DNA of 37,797 nt from Aureobasidium sp. EXF-3400 (Eukaryota > Ascomycota > Dothideomycetes > Dothideales > Saccotheciaceae). Below the pieces are notes generated by a model. That model saw only the letters and a program-made list of their open reading frames with translations. It was not told the DNA's origin and ran no database searches. The stretch spans positions 1 through 37,797 of the forward strand of contig SWBL01000417.1 of the NCBI GenBank assembly GCA_024195585.1. Reading direction: 5' to 3'. Of the stretch, positions 9,827 through 20,720 are shown piece by piece. Made by a program: the position numbers and the translations under genes. Positions within the stretch are counted from its first letter, which is position 1. Each line of letters begins with the position of its first letter.

Positions 9827-10671
9827 TCACTCCGGTGGTGCGTCTGTCAGAGGTACGTATTGAACTCCGTAGAGTTTCTTCCTCTCGACGGAGCCATTTT
9901 CTTTCTTGTCGACAACATAAATGTACTGGTCGCCTCGTTTTCCAACAGGCATGAAGAGTCTACCTCGTCCCGTTAGCATATAGTTGTAACTCTTAACTGC
10001 ATGGACGTTATACAAGCAGCGATAGCAGCGGCTGCCACACAAAACAGCCGTCAAAGTGATGGAAAGCACTCACCTTCCTGGGCGTTTGAGCTGATCAATG
10101 AGCTCTTGATGGAAGTCAACTGCTGCGGCGCCCACATGTATGACATCGTAGCCCACTTCGCCACCTTTTCCCGTCCATCCCTTCCTGCCATCGCTCTTCA
10201 AGTATGTGATATTTCCGTTAGCAAGCAGCTCACGACCTTCAGCACTCTTCGCGGTGTTCTTCCGTGCGATATCCACAAGCGGCTGAATGTGCTCAATACC
10301 GACAACGGTACCTCCAGGCTTTACCAGCTCAGCAAGAACATGGGTCAAATATCCAGATCCAGATCCGACATCCAGCACTTGAGCTCCAGGTCGTAAGAAT
10401 TCGATCACAGCTTCGCAGGCATGAGCGTGCATATGAGGAGCAGATATAGTTACTCCATAACCGATCGATTGCGGATTGTCCTGGTATGGGGATGTTGGAG
10501 CATAGTGACCACGGTCGACCTTGTGCCATGCTCAGTGGAATTTTGGTTAACTGTGGTTTCGATGCTTACCCTTTTCATGGCTTGTTTGACTCTGTCAGAT
10601 TTGACGATGCCGTTTCGGAATAGAGCGTCAACCATCTCGTCATTGGTTGAACCATGGCTGCGCCAGGCCAT
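9827..10671 (-). CDS. Protein-L-isoaspartate O-methyltransferase
   Basis: Repairs age-damaged proteins by methylating L-isoaspartyl residues with S-adenosylmethionine; a cytosolic enzyme. Exons on the minus strand: 10671-10570, 10519-10074 and 9959-9827, giving 226 residues, the usual size. Intron 1 is 50 nt (GTAAGC..CAAG). Intron 2 is 114 nt (GTGAGT..GCTAAC..GTAG). Family landmarks: [20 protein letters not shown] at the start, VDRGHYAP (35-42), [12 protein letters not shown] (55-66), and SAM motif [12 protein letters not shown] (82-92). The C-terminal [26 protein letters not shown] strand series also fits. The start is fixed by the conserved MAWRS. An open frame crossing 10793-10575 in another phase is a shadow. 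Confidence 0.93.
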
Positions 10672-11284
10672 GCTGATTTGGCGATGCAGATGTGCAGGGG
10701 CACCTTGTCCAATGTACAGAGAGTTGACTGCCGATAAAACTCTCCTTGAAGAGCTGAAGAAGAAAGACAGGTTGATGGTCGGCGCAAAGCCAAGCTATTT
10801 GAGATTTTCCTAGGTCGGTCTGTATTTGAAGATATAGGATTGGCAGGTGCGAGTGTGATGGATTGCCTGCCTACTGGAGGGGGTTAGCTGAAGTTGATGC
10901 TCTGCGGGGTTGTGGTAAGGCCGACGTCACGCGGGTCTTAACTTTTCTCAGGAAGGAAAGAATGATAGTCTCAATCTTTGACAAGCTTATGGCTGACACT
11001 CAAACTTCAACAGAGGAATAATTTCGAACAGGTAAACTCATAAAATTGCTCCGGTAAAACATCGTGAAATGCTATGTACAAAGAAGTGTAGACCCGCAAA
11101 CACACTGCCTAGATCATCGACATGAATCTGGAGAAAGGTTGCTCAAAGAAGAAAAAGAATCAGATACACGAATACGTTCTTCGTGAACGATAGAAGAGAA
11201 GACTTAAGATCGGAACTCCACAAAAATGCGTGCCCAAAGAGAAGATAACCATGACTCGTACGAAATTTTTCCTAAGCACTTTGC
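10672..11284. other. Intergenic region between two minus-strand genes
   Basis: 613 bp holding the methyltransferase promoter and the GH17 3' end. I see no additional gene or structured element. Confidence 0.45.
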
Positions 11285-12642
11285 TTAGTTGTTGCACATA
11301 CCCCAGTACTGCTCAGCGTTGAAGGTGGAAGCGCTGTTGGTCTTCCACATGTCGTTGAAGGCGGTGAACCAGATAATGTTGGACGAGACGACAGACTTCA
11401 TAGAAGAGATGGTGGACTTCTGGTTCTGGACGCTGGGAACAGCAACGCCGTTGGTGTTACCCTGAGTAGGCCAGCCAGTCTCGGTGATCCAGGTCTCCTT
11501 GCCGTTGCAGACGCTGGAAACCTCCTCCATACCCTTGAGCAGCCACTCGCCGGTGTTCTCGGGAAGGACGGAACCATCGAAGAAGGGGTGAGAGTTGACA
11601 GCGACGTAGTCAGAGGCACCGCAAAGGTCGGCGCCGTGAGCAACCATAGCAACAAGAGTGTCAACAGCAACAATGGGACCAGAGTAGCCGGCACCGTTGA
11701 GAACACCTCTGGCCTGGTTGACCAGACCCTTGACATCACCAGCAGCGACCTTGCCCTGGTTAACAACCTCGTTACCAATGGAGATGGTGTTGAATCTGGA
11801 CCAGTCACCGTTGGCGGCCTTGGTGAGAATGGAGAGCTCTTCAGTGAAGGCGGCAGGTTCCCAGATGTTGTAGACACCAGCGAAGATCTTCAGGTCGTAC
11901 TTCTCACAGACGCTGAGGACAGTCGAGACCTGGTTGCAGTCGGTGCCGTAGATACGGACGAAGTCGTAGCTGTCGCCGTTGCTCTGAGCGTAGGACATGA
12001 TCTTGGCGAAGTCGCTGTTGACATCGTCCTGAGACTTGCAGTCACCGTTGTCGGCGTAAGGAGAGTAGACGATACCATAGCCCTGAGGACCGCTGCCGTT
12101 TGAGGCAGCAGCAGAGGAAGCGGGGGCCTTGGAGGAAGAAGCAGCAGAGCTGTAAGCAGCGGCCGAAGAGAGAGTAGGGGCCTGAGTGGTGGAGGAAGCC
12201 TCGGAGCTGGAAGCCTTGTAGACAGAGGCGAAAGTGGTAGGGCTGGGGGCGACGTAGACCTCAGTGGAGGACGAGGAAGCCTCAGAGTAGGCAGGCTGAG
12301 CAGCGGCCTGAGTGTAGACGGGGGCAACAGAAGCAACGACGCTGACAGCAGCAGAGGTTGCAGGGGCCTGGCCCTCGGTAGAAGTAGAGTAAGGAGCGCC
12401 GTTCTCGTCAACGAAGACGACAACGTCGGGAAGCTGGGTGGTCACGTAGGAGTAGTCGGTCTCGTAGACAACCTCCTGACGCTTCTCGTGGAGCTGCTGG
12501 TGACGGCCTTGGATGTCGTCAGCGATGTTATCCCCTTGTATCGACTTCAATTGATCGACTTACGGTGGTGACCAGAAGGCTTAGCAGAAGCAAGGTTGAT
12601 CAGCGACAGAGCGCCGAGGGCAGCAACACCGGTTCTCATCAT
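11285..12642 (-). CDS. GH17 cell-wall beta-1,3-glucanase/transglucosylase, Scw4 type
   Basis: A secreted wall-remodelling enzyme acting on beta-1,3-glucan. Exons 12642-12564 and 12507-11285 give 433 residues; the intron is 56 nt (GTAAGT..GCTGAC..CAAG). The signal peptide is about residues 1-20 (MMRTGVAALGALSLINLASA). A His-rich propeptide (KPSGHHRRHQQLHEKR) ends in a KR Kex2-type site. A Ser/Ala/Thr-rich linker with SSSTEVYVAPSP and similar runs to about residue 170, and the catalytic domain starts at QGYGIVYSPYADNG. The GH17 acid/base Glu is in SIGNEVVNQG, and the nucleophile Glu is in WITETGWPTQG. There is no C-terminal GPI signal, so it should be a soluble wall protein like yeast Scw4/Scw10 or Candida Mp65. 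Endoglucanase versus transglucosylase activity cannot be decided from sequence. Confidence 0.92.
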
Positions 12643-12673
12643 GATGGATAGTTTGAGGTAATGATAGTTTAGT

Positions 12674-12685
12674 CTGGCCGGCCAG
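12674..12685. promoter_or_regulatory. 12-bp perfect palindrome CTGGCCGGCCAG upstream of the GH17 start
   Basis: A perfect inverted repeat 32 bp upstream of the GH17 ATG, probably in the 5' UTR or core promoter. It could be a dimer binding site or a short RNA hairpin. No factor is assigned. Confidence 0.3.
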
Positions 12686-15600
12686 CGGTGTCAGCGATTG
12701 TATCAAACGAATGTGTGGAGGATGTTCAATTCCGAGAAGATGGCGGAGGGAGAGAAGTTTTGAAGCCTCGAGAGGAGGCTTGAATTCAACCTCGAGGCCA
12801 CGAGCCAACTACCTGGTCGGTGCTTGATAGTGGAAAGAGGCGAGATGTGAAACTTACGAAATCGGTTCCTAAACAAAGACGAAGGCGTAGAATAGATTGT
12901 CTCGAAATTGACTGACGCAAGGAATTGCTGTGTGTTTGTTGACCTTCAAAAGAATGTGGCAGCTGTCCCGAAGCGCACGATAGAATTCCTCCCGGGGGGT
13001 TGGTAGAGACTGCTGGGTTAAAGAATGTGGATGACCTGTGAGCAAAAACGAGTGTTGACCTGGCAAGGCAGTGGCTTCATATAATTGCAAAGAGAAACAC
13101 TAAGAGACGAGGACGAGGTCCACGCTCGACTATCGATGGCAGAAACGGCCGACAGATGGCCGTTGGGTACATAATCAAAGTATGGATCACCGCTAACTCG
13201 ATCCAGCATGGCCCAAGCCCAAGCGGAGGCTTCCCGAAATTGCCCAAGGCCTTTAGCGCGTCCTGTTCCTGAACATCCCCCAAGCCACTCGGACTTTTGA
13301 GGCGAACGTGCCAACCTTGCGGAGCTTCTGCTGCGTCTTCGTGCATCGAAGTGGAGAGACTCCGCTGAGCAGACTTTCTTCTGCATGCAGAGAAGACGGG
13401 AAAGATTCAAAAATCATCCGAAGTCCGTCTTGTGAAAATACGACTTGTTGTTGCTTCTCTCCGCTGCTCTCAGGCGGCCAGGTCGTCGTCGCAACAAAAT
13501 GCGTGGTCTCAGACCACAGGATCAACAGCCTTGACGTTGACCGTTGCTGACGGTAAACAAACTGCGCTCCAGAGTCTCCCTGTGCGACCAAGCGGAACCT
13601 GGGTTCCTGTTGAGTGTTGACTCGAGTGGTAGAGCTGCGCCAGCCTGCATGACCAAGAACAGTAGACGTTGTCAATATGCGGCTAGGCCACGCTGAGTAT
13701 TCAGCAGTTCCACACGAGCGTACCTAGTTTCGTGGATGATGCCACGTCCATTTTGCCTTTATTCTCCGAACGCCATTGTTCAGCTCCTCAGCTCGAACTG
13801 AATTGTCGTTCGTCACCTTTGGCCAGCAGCTCCTTGGGTTCTTCTGGGTTTCACCAAGTATGTCTGACGAATGCGCTGTCGACAACACGTCAGGGCTAGA
13901 CATTAGAGGATGACCAAGTAGGTACATCTCGAGTACAGCTCGAGTCTCGTCTATCTCAGAGTTTCAGACAGCTAGCTGCCTTCGGATCTCCGCTTCTCCA
14001 GGTTCATCATCACACCATGGTGACCAGTTGATACAAATCGGTAGGTTTATTGCTTCTCGACCCACTCCACATCTCACATCTTATCGGTCAAGGATCAATG
14101 GCAATAGGAAGGAAAGAAGAACCTTCGAAGACTTCCGTTTCGGTTGTCTCACTCAACCAAAGCCGCTTGCTCGTTTACATCCTGTCTGCGATTGCATCTT
14201 TCTCATCGCGAAGTACCCTCACCTTTTCAACAAGACTCCATGTTGGCCACAAGCAGATGATGTCTCTTACCCTCGGGAGACAATTACTATGTTGATCACT
14301 AGCTGCTGCGGAAGAGTCACTATCTAAATCCTTCGACCACGAGTTTCTTTGAGTAGCCTCGCATGTCTTTGTTGCTCGTCTTCTAGACTCTCCACAGAGT
14401 TCGGATCTGTCGCATACAACACAGCTGCATCAACATCTCAAAAGCGTGTCTTGATATTTCAAAAATCCTTCATTCTTCTTCTCTGATTCGATCAAATCTT
14501 TTAGTCGGCTGAGACACTAGAACGGTCGCCCTGGAACGTCTACACGCGGCGGCAGGGAGCAAGCAGCTCAGGGCTTCCTCTTTGGGCCGACCTTTTCCAT
14601 AGAAGGACAAGATACATGGGGCTGACTACTGCCGTACGAGCAGTCTCGAGTCTCGACCTACTTGACTTGGCATTGAAAAGTAGTCTATACGACCTATAGA
14701 GTTGGAGCTGGTCAGACCCCACCCAGCTTTCTCGTTGGGGTTATCATATCCTTCTCCGCACGCAGCTCGTCTCAACATGCACTTCTGGACTCCATTCAGC
14801 TCCATCGTTTTCACTTCAGTAGCTTGCGACACGATTCACTTCCTGTGCCATTAGACAACATTGCAGGGTCATGCATTTGTCACGGCAGGTTGTATGTCAC
14901 TCAATCCACACTTGCCGACTCCATTCCACCTTTGACCAGTGGGACTTCCTCTCAGGCTCGCAAAAGCAACACAACGCGAGACACTGCTTACTTGAGCGCC
15001 ATTGTAATTCGAGACGTTCATGCACTGTACTCGACACTGCGCTCCACTTGGAACACTCTTTCAGTCCGCCTGTAAGCCAACACAACTGCCTTTTCTTAGC
15101 AAGCTAGGCGTCGTGACCAGGTGCCTTCTCTCAATTGCACTTTCCTAACGCAACAGTCATCGTTGATGAATGCTCACTGCGCGGCGAGCTACTTGGTAGG
15201 TCCACTCTAGCAGAGCAGAACTGACCTAAAGGATTCAACATCTTTCGTCCCGCTGGTGTCGCAACAGCAACGCGCGATCGATCTGCTTCTGAGCCATTTT
15301 ATACAGATCTCATTGCAGCATCTAATCATCACCACAAAGAAACAATGACAACAGCCTCCACTTGCGACAACGGTGCTGCAGCTTGGTAGCTAAGGCCATC
15401 GCTTTGCTCGTATTACTCCTCTTTGCAAAACGCGGCCGAGCTTCCCGTGTCATTACTGCACACAAAATAGCTGTGCCGATCCTAGCGATTGAACATGTCA
15501 CCTCACTTCCGCCTCGTCTCGTCTGTGTCATGAATCACGACACATGCTGACCTGTCAGAATTCCTTCCAACATGGTCCAAAATAGCGAGACGTGACAAAA

Positions 15601-16451
15601 TTTCGGCTGCAGGTACAGCTCAACCGCTGCAGGAACGGAAGCACGGAACCAGAGATCATGAAAACGTACAACGGTAAGCTTGCATACAGTTTTATGCATG
15701 CAGATTTTCGTGGAGATGAAAACGACCATCATAACAACAACAACCTGCGAAAACTATAGACAAAGGAGATATCACATCTGGCAACGATATGAAAGTAGGT
15801 CAGGTGAACCCACGACACGGGCAATCTTAAGACAAGAAAGGTTGTCGAGGAGATCGACAATTGTTTATTCCGGATGTCTAATGACCCGAGAGCTGGACTA
15901 CGTGGTATAGAGTAGCGCAATCTAGAAAGACGGCTATAGTGAGGATCTTCAATTTGAAGTGATTTGATTTGCGTTGAAATGATGGGTTCCTTCTAGCAGA
16001 GACGCCTGTCTGTGTCTGCAGATGAGAGTGGCAGGTATTTCTGGTTCGAACAGGGTCACCCCGATAACCGTAGGCTCCCGCCAATAATCGCCTCTTGTAG
16101 CTTCCACAGCACATCTAGACACATATGCATTATTTAGAAAGATGCTTCCTTGTCTTATCAATGCGAGTACTCACCTCTCGTATCTTTGTGGCCGCCTTGG
16201 TGGTCACAATCTCCAAAAAAAACAATTCCAGGTGCAACAAATTTGGTATCCTGCCAAATACATATTCTATCTAGACCGACTTTTTTGAATCTCGCCTCGA
16301 TTCTTACTTCTGAGATATTGAAAACCACCATCCAGGCAGCACAGGCACCTCTCAGTACTCTCTGTTCCAACATCAAGATACAGAGACATTTGCATGATGC
16401 TCGTCGTTGCTGTCTTTCAGCTCGACCAAAACAGTGACATGTGAAGCTAGA

Positions 16452-16459
16452 TGACGTCA
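16452..16459. promoter_or_regulatory. CRE/ATF-type palindrome TGACGTCA
   Basis: A perfect consensus bZIP (CREB/ATF) site, 99 bp upstream of the DNA ligase start codon. Presence is seen; function is inferred. Confidence 0.4.
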
Positions 16460-16475
16460 ATGTCGAAACCCATTA

Positions 16476-16481
16476 ACGCGT
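16476..16481. promoter_or_regulatory. MluI cell-cycle box (ACGCGT) upstream of DNA ligase I
   Basis: ACGCGT lies 77 bp upstream of the ligase ATG. In yeasts the MBF factor (Mbp1-Swi6) binds this box to drive G1/S genes, and CDC9 is a known MBF target there. A single copy is seen here, so the inference of conserved S-phase control is reasonable but unproven. Confidence 0.5.
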
Positions 16482-16557
16482 CATTCGTAGGCCGTGTACC
16501 TGTCGCGATTGCTGGAGACTCCTTTCCTACCATCAAGCATCAAATGAATTAAGAAAA

Positions 16558-19414
16558 ATGTCGACACCTTCAAAGCGACGCAAGAAGAACGACGGGCAAC
16601 CAGTGCGAGGGCTCGACTACTTCTTTGGGAAACAAGCACAGGCGAAACAGCAGCCCAAAGAATCGATACACGAAGCGCCAGAAGCAGACTCGAAAAACGA
16701 TAACCTCGATCACGACGTGCTCTCCGATGAGGCGCTAGCTAGAAAGTTGCAGGCAGAATGGGACGAACAAGACCGAGCATCACGAGCTCCAACCTCTTCG
16801 CCTTCCAAGTCAGCGGCGACCACTGAAGCGGTCCAGTCAGCACCAGCATTACCCGAACCTGTCAAGCAAGAGAAGGAGATCAAGGAAGAGACACCGACGC
16901 CCGCTCCAGCGCCTGTGGCCGTGAACCCTTTCGCAGGACTGGGGAAGAAGAACACATTGTCGCTCCAGTCAGCCACCGCAGACGACGACACCATTACCTA
17001 CGACATCCCCTTCGATCAAAGCCCTCTGACCTTCGACCCACAAAATTATATCCCAGAACTGAAGAAGCAATGGGTTACCGACAATAGTCATGCCACATAC
17101 GCTCTCCTTACCCACTGTTTCGTCATGGTCAACAGCACACAAAGCCGCATCAAGATTGTCGACACACTAGTAAACGCATTGCGAGTCATTATAGAAGGTG
17201 ACCCTCAGAGCCTGTTGCCTGCCGTATGGCTTGCTACTAACTCGATCTCGCCACCGTACATTGATATGGAACTCGGACTAGGAGGCTCTGCCATCTCAAA
17301 GGCGTTAAAGAAAGTCTGTGGATTGGATAATGCTGCTTTGAAGAAGTTGTCCGATAAGTACGGTGATGCTGGTGATGTTGCCTTCGAAGCGAAGAAGCGA
17401 CAGAGCTTGACATTGAGGAAGCCTAAGCCTTTGACCATCAAAGCTGTTTTCGAGTCGTTGATCAAGATTTCTATGGCCAAGGGCCATGGCAGTGTCGAGA
17501 CTAAACAACGACTTGTAGAAAGACTTGTTCAGGATGCCAGAGGAGCAGAAGAGAGCAGATATGTTGTTCGTACTCTAGTGCAGCATGTGAGTTTATCACC
17601 CTGGTCACAAACCGATTTCTGACTTTGATTTAGCTTCGCATCGGTGCAGTCAAGACGACTATGCTTATTGCGTTGTCTCGAGCCTTCCTGTTGTCAAAGC
17701 CACCTGGTGCAGAATTCTCAACCCGCGACAGACACGAGTTGGCCAAGCTATCGAAGCAGCAACTGGTAGAAGTATGGGCTCCTGCTGAGGAAATTGTAAA
17801 AGCGTGTTTCGCTCGACGTCCTAATTATGTGAGTATCGTCTCGTGAATTAGGATGGATATCTTCTCTGACAGCCTCCAGAATGACCTAGTACCCACCCTA
17901 CTAGAGATTGGTGTCACAGAAGAACTCCTACTTCGCTGCGGTCTTGCCATGCATAGTCCACTTCGACCTATGCTGGGTGGTATCACAAGAGATCTGGGAG
18001 AAATGCTGACAAAGCTCTCTGGACGCGAATTCACCTGCGAGTATAAATATGATGGTAAGAATTGCACCAAGCTGCTTCTGAAACTCCATTCTCTGTTTGC
18101 TAACAAGCTATCTCAGGCCAACGAGCGCAAGTCCACTGTGACTCAGCAGGAAAAGTTACGATCTTTTCCCGCCACCTCGAAGTAATGACCGACAAATACC
18201 CTGATCTTGTTGCCCTCGTCCCTAAAATTCGTGGCGAAGGCGTGGAATCCTTCATCCTCGAAGGCGAAGTTGTAGCTGTGGATCGAGAAACCGGTGCTTT
18301 ACTTCCTTTCCAAACACTTTCGAACCGTGCAAGAAAGGATGTAGTCATCACCTCTGTAACAGTGGATGTATGTCTGTTCTCATTCGACTTGATGTATCTC
18401 AATGGCGAGGGCTTGATGGATAGACCATTTCGCGAACGAAGGTCCTTACTAAGAAGCTTGTTCATCGAACTCCCCCATCATTTCACCTGGGTCAAGAGTA
18501 TAGATGCCACATCAGCAGACGTGGAGACCATATCCGACTTCTACAAACAAGCGATAAACGACAAATGCGAAGGCTTCATGGCAAAAGTGCTGGATAACCT
18601 TCCCAACCCCGACCTCTTAGACGCTAACGAAGATGGAACACCAAAACCACCACCGACACCGTCGAAACGCAAACGCACCACAAAACGCAAGCCAGGAGAT
18701 CCACCTTCATCTCCACCTCCTGAAGCTGAAGGTGCTACGGCAACGAAAAAGGGAGGGCGAAGGAAAGCACTTCTAGCAACTTACGAACCAGACAAACGTC
18801 TCGACTCATGGCTCAAAGTGAAGAAAGACTATGATTCTTCTGCTTCAGATACTATCGATCTCATCCCCATTGCAGCCTGGCACGGCACAGGTCGAAAATG
18901 CAATTGGTGGTCACCCATCCTCCTCGCTTGCAGAAACCCTGAGACTGGAGGACTAGAAGCAGTAACGAAATGTATGGCCGGCTTCAGCGATGCATTCTAC
19001 AAAGCCAACAGAGCAAAATACGACCCAGATGCTGCACTAGACGATGACGAGGAAGAAGAAGACGCAGACGATGACCAGACCAAGCCTAAAAACAATACTT
19101 TGGGCGACAAACCAGCGTATGTGGAATACAGCGGCGGACACCCCGATGTTTGGTTCAACCCGCAAGAAGTCTGGGAATGTGCGTTTGCGGATGTGACGTT
19201 GAGTCCTACTTACACCGCAGCCATTGGCTTGGTATCTGAGGAAAGAGGGTTATCATTGCGTTTTCCCCGGTTCCTGAAGGTTCGGGAAGACAAGAGTATT
19301 GATGAAGCCAGTACGAGTGATTTCTTGGCCGAGCTGTACAGAAAACAGGAAGCTAGAGGTGCGAAAGAGAAGGAAAAGGAGAAGAATGGAGAGCTTGACG
19401 ACGAGGAAATGTGA
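16558..19414 (+). CDS. CDC9: ATP-dependent DNA ligase I
   Basis: The replicative DNA ligase that joins Okazaki fragments in the nucleus. Exons 16558-17586, 17634-17828, 17880-18054 and 18117-19414 give 898 residues. The third exon starts at AATGACCTA; this choice restores PNYNDLVPTLLE across the 51-nt intron. The N-terminus is basic (KRRKK) and has a PIP-box-like VRGLDYFF (16-23) whose usual first Gln is Val. The DNA-binding domain covers about 170-410. The adenylation motif EYKYDGQR carries the catalytic Lys, K464. Motif IV, EGFMAK, starts at E618, and motif V, LKVKKDY, has K700. The OB-fold end includes AAWHGTGRKCNWWSP and the conserved RFPRFLKVREDK. A Pro/Lys-rich insert lies between motifs IV and V, and an acidic DDDEEEEDADDD stretch lies in the OB domain. 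The C-terminus is KEKEKEKNGELDDEEM. Confidence 0.95.
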
Positions 19415-19606
19415 GACTAACAATCTCCCCGTGATTGGTAGGACAGCGCTTTACGACAGGCCATTTTATGAGAACAAACTCAAATCCACGGTATGGTGGC
19501 TTAGTCAACGCGATATCCAACCAAATGACACAGTCATTTGACCTGCACCCATAACCTTCGAGTAAGGAAGAGTCACCGCGAAAAATGAATATCCGTCATC
19601 GAGAGT

Positions 19607-19614
19607 TATATAAA
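19607..19614 (+). promoter_or_regulatory. TATA box (TATATAAA) of duplicated gene copy 1
   Basis: Lies 121 bp upstream of the ATG at 19728. The same octamer sits at the matching place in copy 2, which supports it as the core promoter. Confidence 0.6.
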
Positions 19615-19727
19615 TCCGATGCTTTTCGCATCCGAGATTCCTTTGTTCCTCACGCAACCTTGCAGGCTCACAGCATCAGACGCTCGACATCACCATCACA
19701 ACAGCCACCAGTCTTTGATACACAATC

Positions 19728-20033
19728 ATGGAGACTTCACAAAACAACACCAGTACCTGGAAGCCCATCTATTCCTGCACTGGCATAAATCGCAGCGGCG
19801 AACAATGTCAAACGTCATCTCCCCCAGCCTACGAAATGCAAGATCTAGGATCATCATCACAGTCCGTTCTCCCAGCGCCTGTCACGCAACAGAGAAAAAG
19901 AGAGTACAAACAACGTTGTGTCTGCCTCAAGGTTATTGTGGCGCTTTTGTTCTTTTTGTTGATTATTGCTGCAATCTCCTACACGTTGTATAGGTCGTTG
20001 GCGTCGGAAAAAGATCATCAGAGCTATCGTTGA
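19728..20033 (+). CDS. Small single-pass membrane protein, copy 1
   Basis: 101 residues, no family recognised. A polar N-terminal part (METSQNNTSTWKP, two cysteines at 17 and 27) is followed by a PPAY motif (PPxY type) in SSPPAYEMQ (30-38), a basic stretch RKREYKQR (56-63), one strong membrane helix at about 66-88, and a short charged tail. There is no signal peptide, so it is probably anchored by its C-terminal helix with the N-terminus cytosolic. PPxY motifs bind WW domains such as those of Rsp5/Nedd4 ubiquitin ligases; that role is inference. The paralogue downstream keeps the same layout, which argues that both are real genes. No intron. Confidence 0.65.
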   Translation: METSQNNTSTWKPIYSCTGINRSGEQCQTSSPPAYEMQDLGSSSQSVLPAPVTQQRKREYKQRCVCLKVIVALLFFLLIIAAISYTLYRSLASEKDHQSYR

Positions 20034-20211
20034 CGTTATGTATGCGTGTTAGGTAGGGCAGTGCTTCACAACGAGCGGCCCTTGGGAGAACGAACTCAGA
20101 CCCCCGGTATGGTGGCTTGGAAGCCAATACGACAGCCAACCAACTGATACCTGGACCAAGATTTTAGGCAAGGGGAAGTCATTACGAGAATTGAATATTT
20201 ATCAATGAGAC

Positions 20212-20219
20212 TATATAAA
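20212..20219 (+). promoter_or_regulatory. TATA box (TATATAAA) of duplicated gene copy 2
   Basis: Lies 123 bp upstream of the ATG at 20335 and aligns with the TATA box of copy 1. Confidence 0.6.
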
Positions 20220-20334
20220 TCCCTTGCTTCCGCATCCGAGGATTTTTTTTTCGTTCATCTCTCAACCTTGTCAGGATCACAGCATCGGCACTTGACACTT
20301 TCAAACCCTATCACCAGTTTCTACAACGCAAACC

Positions 20335-20697
20335 ATGGACACATTACAAAACAACTCCAACGCATGGAAACCAACATCTTGCATCACTGCTCCAACTCAC
20401 AACAACGAACAATATCAGACATCGTCCCCTGGTCCAGTCTACGAGATGCAGGAGGATTCGGGACCAGCACCACCAGCAGCACCACCATCATCATCCTCCG
20501 ATCTCCCAACACCAGCAACACAACCACACGTACACTTAAAAAGGGAACGCTATTTCTTCCTCAAGTGTATTGGGATGCTTATGTTGCATGTGCTTATGCT
20601 TGTGCTTGTTATTGCCGCTCTTATTGGCACTATGTGTGGGATTCTCTATGGCTACTTCAAGTTGATTGAGTGGTATACATGGAAAGAAAATCACTAG
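20335..20697 (+). CDS. Small single-pass membrane protein, copy 2
   Basis: 120 residues, a paralogue of the gene at 19728. Shared features: M-(E/D)-T start, QNN, WKP at 11-13, EQ-QTSSP (25-32), and VYEMQ in place of AYEMQ. Here the PPxY motif is altered to GPVY, so WW-domain binding may be lost. It has gained a Pro/Ser-rich linker (APPAAPPSSSS, about 45-60). The basic stretch HLKRER precedes a longer membrane segment (about 75-105, Met/Leu/Val rich). The tail is IEWYTWKENH. The two copies therefore differ in motif and helix length, which suggests divergence after duplication. Confidence 0.6.
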   Translation: MDTLQNNSNAWKPTSCITAPTHNNEQYQTSSPGPVYEMQEDSGPAPPAAPPSSSSDLPTPATQPHVHLKRERYFFLKCIGMLMLHVLMLVLVIAALIGTMCGILYGYFKLIEWYTWKENH

Positions 20698-20720
20698 AGC
20701 TATCATTGACGTTAATTGGG

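Larger units (their letters stand above)
12643..16557. other. 3.9-kb gene-poor region between two divergent genes
   Basis: The largest gap in the core part of the window. Open frames here (for example 13253-13675 minus, 14028-14327 plus, 16150-16437 plus) have no recognisable domain, no conserved-looking composition and no convincing splice partners. I saw no tRNA, rRNA, transposon terminal repeats or tandem array. It must hold the promoters of GH17 (right to left) and DNA ligase (left to right). Long non-coding transcripts or large upstream control sequences are possible but not shown. Confidence 0.5.
19433..20720 (+). repeat. Tandem segmental duplication carrying a promoter and a small membrane-protein gene
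   Basis: Two diverged copies, about 19433-20047 and 20048-20720. Matching landmarks occur in order: GGTATGGTGGCTT, the TATATAAAT box, CGCATCCGAG, the start codon followed by ACA/TCAAAACAAC, and a 3' GAGCTATC(A/G)TTGACGTTA just after each stop. The starts are 607 bp apart. The copies have diverged by many substitutions and small indels but both frames are open. Confidence 0.8.

Noticed and set aside
11588..12423. Long frames antisense to, or in the other phases of, the GH17 gene
   Set aside because: Shadows produced by the biased codon use and the Ser/Ala linker of the glucanase gene.
13253..13675. 140-codon minus-strand frame in the long gap
   Set aside because: No domain, no start context or splice partner, composition like the surrounding non-coding DNA.
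16035..16060. GGTTCGAAC resembling a tRNA B box
   Set aside because: No A box at the right distance and no cloverleaf could be drawn.
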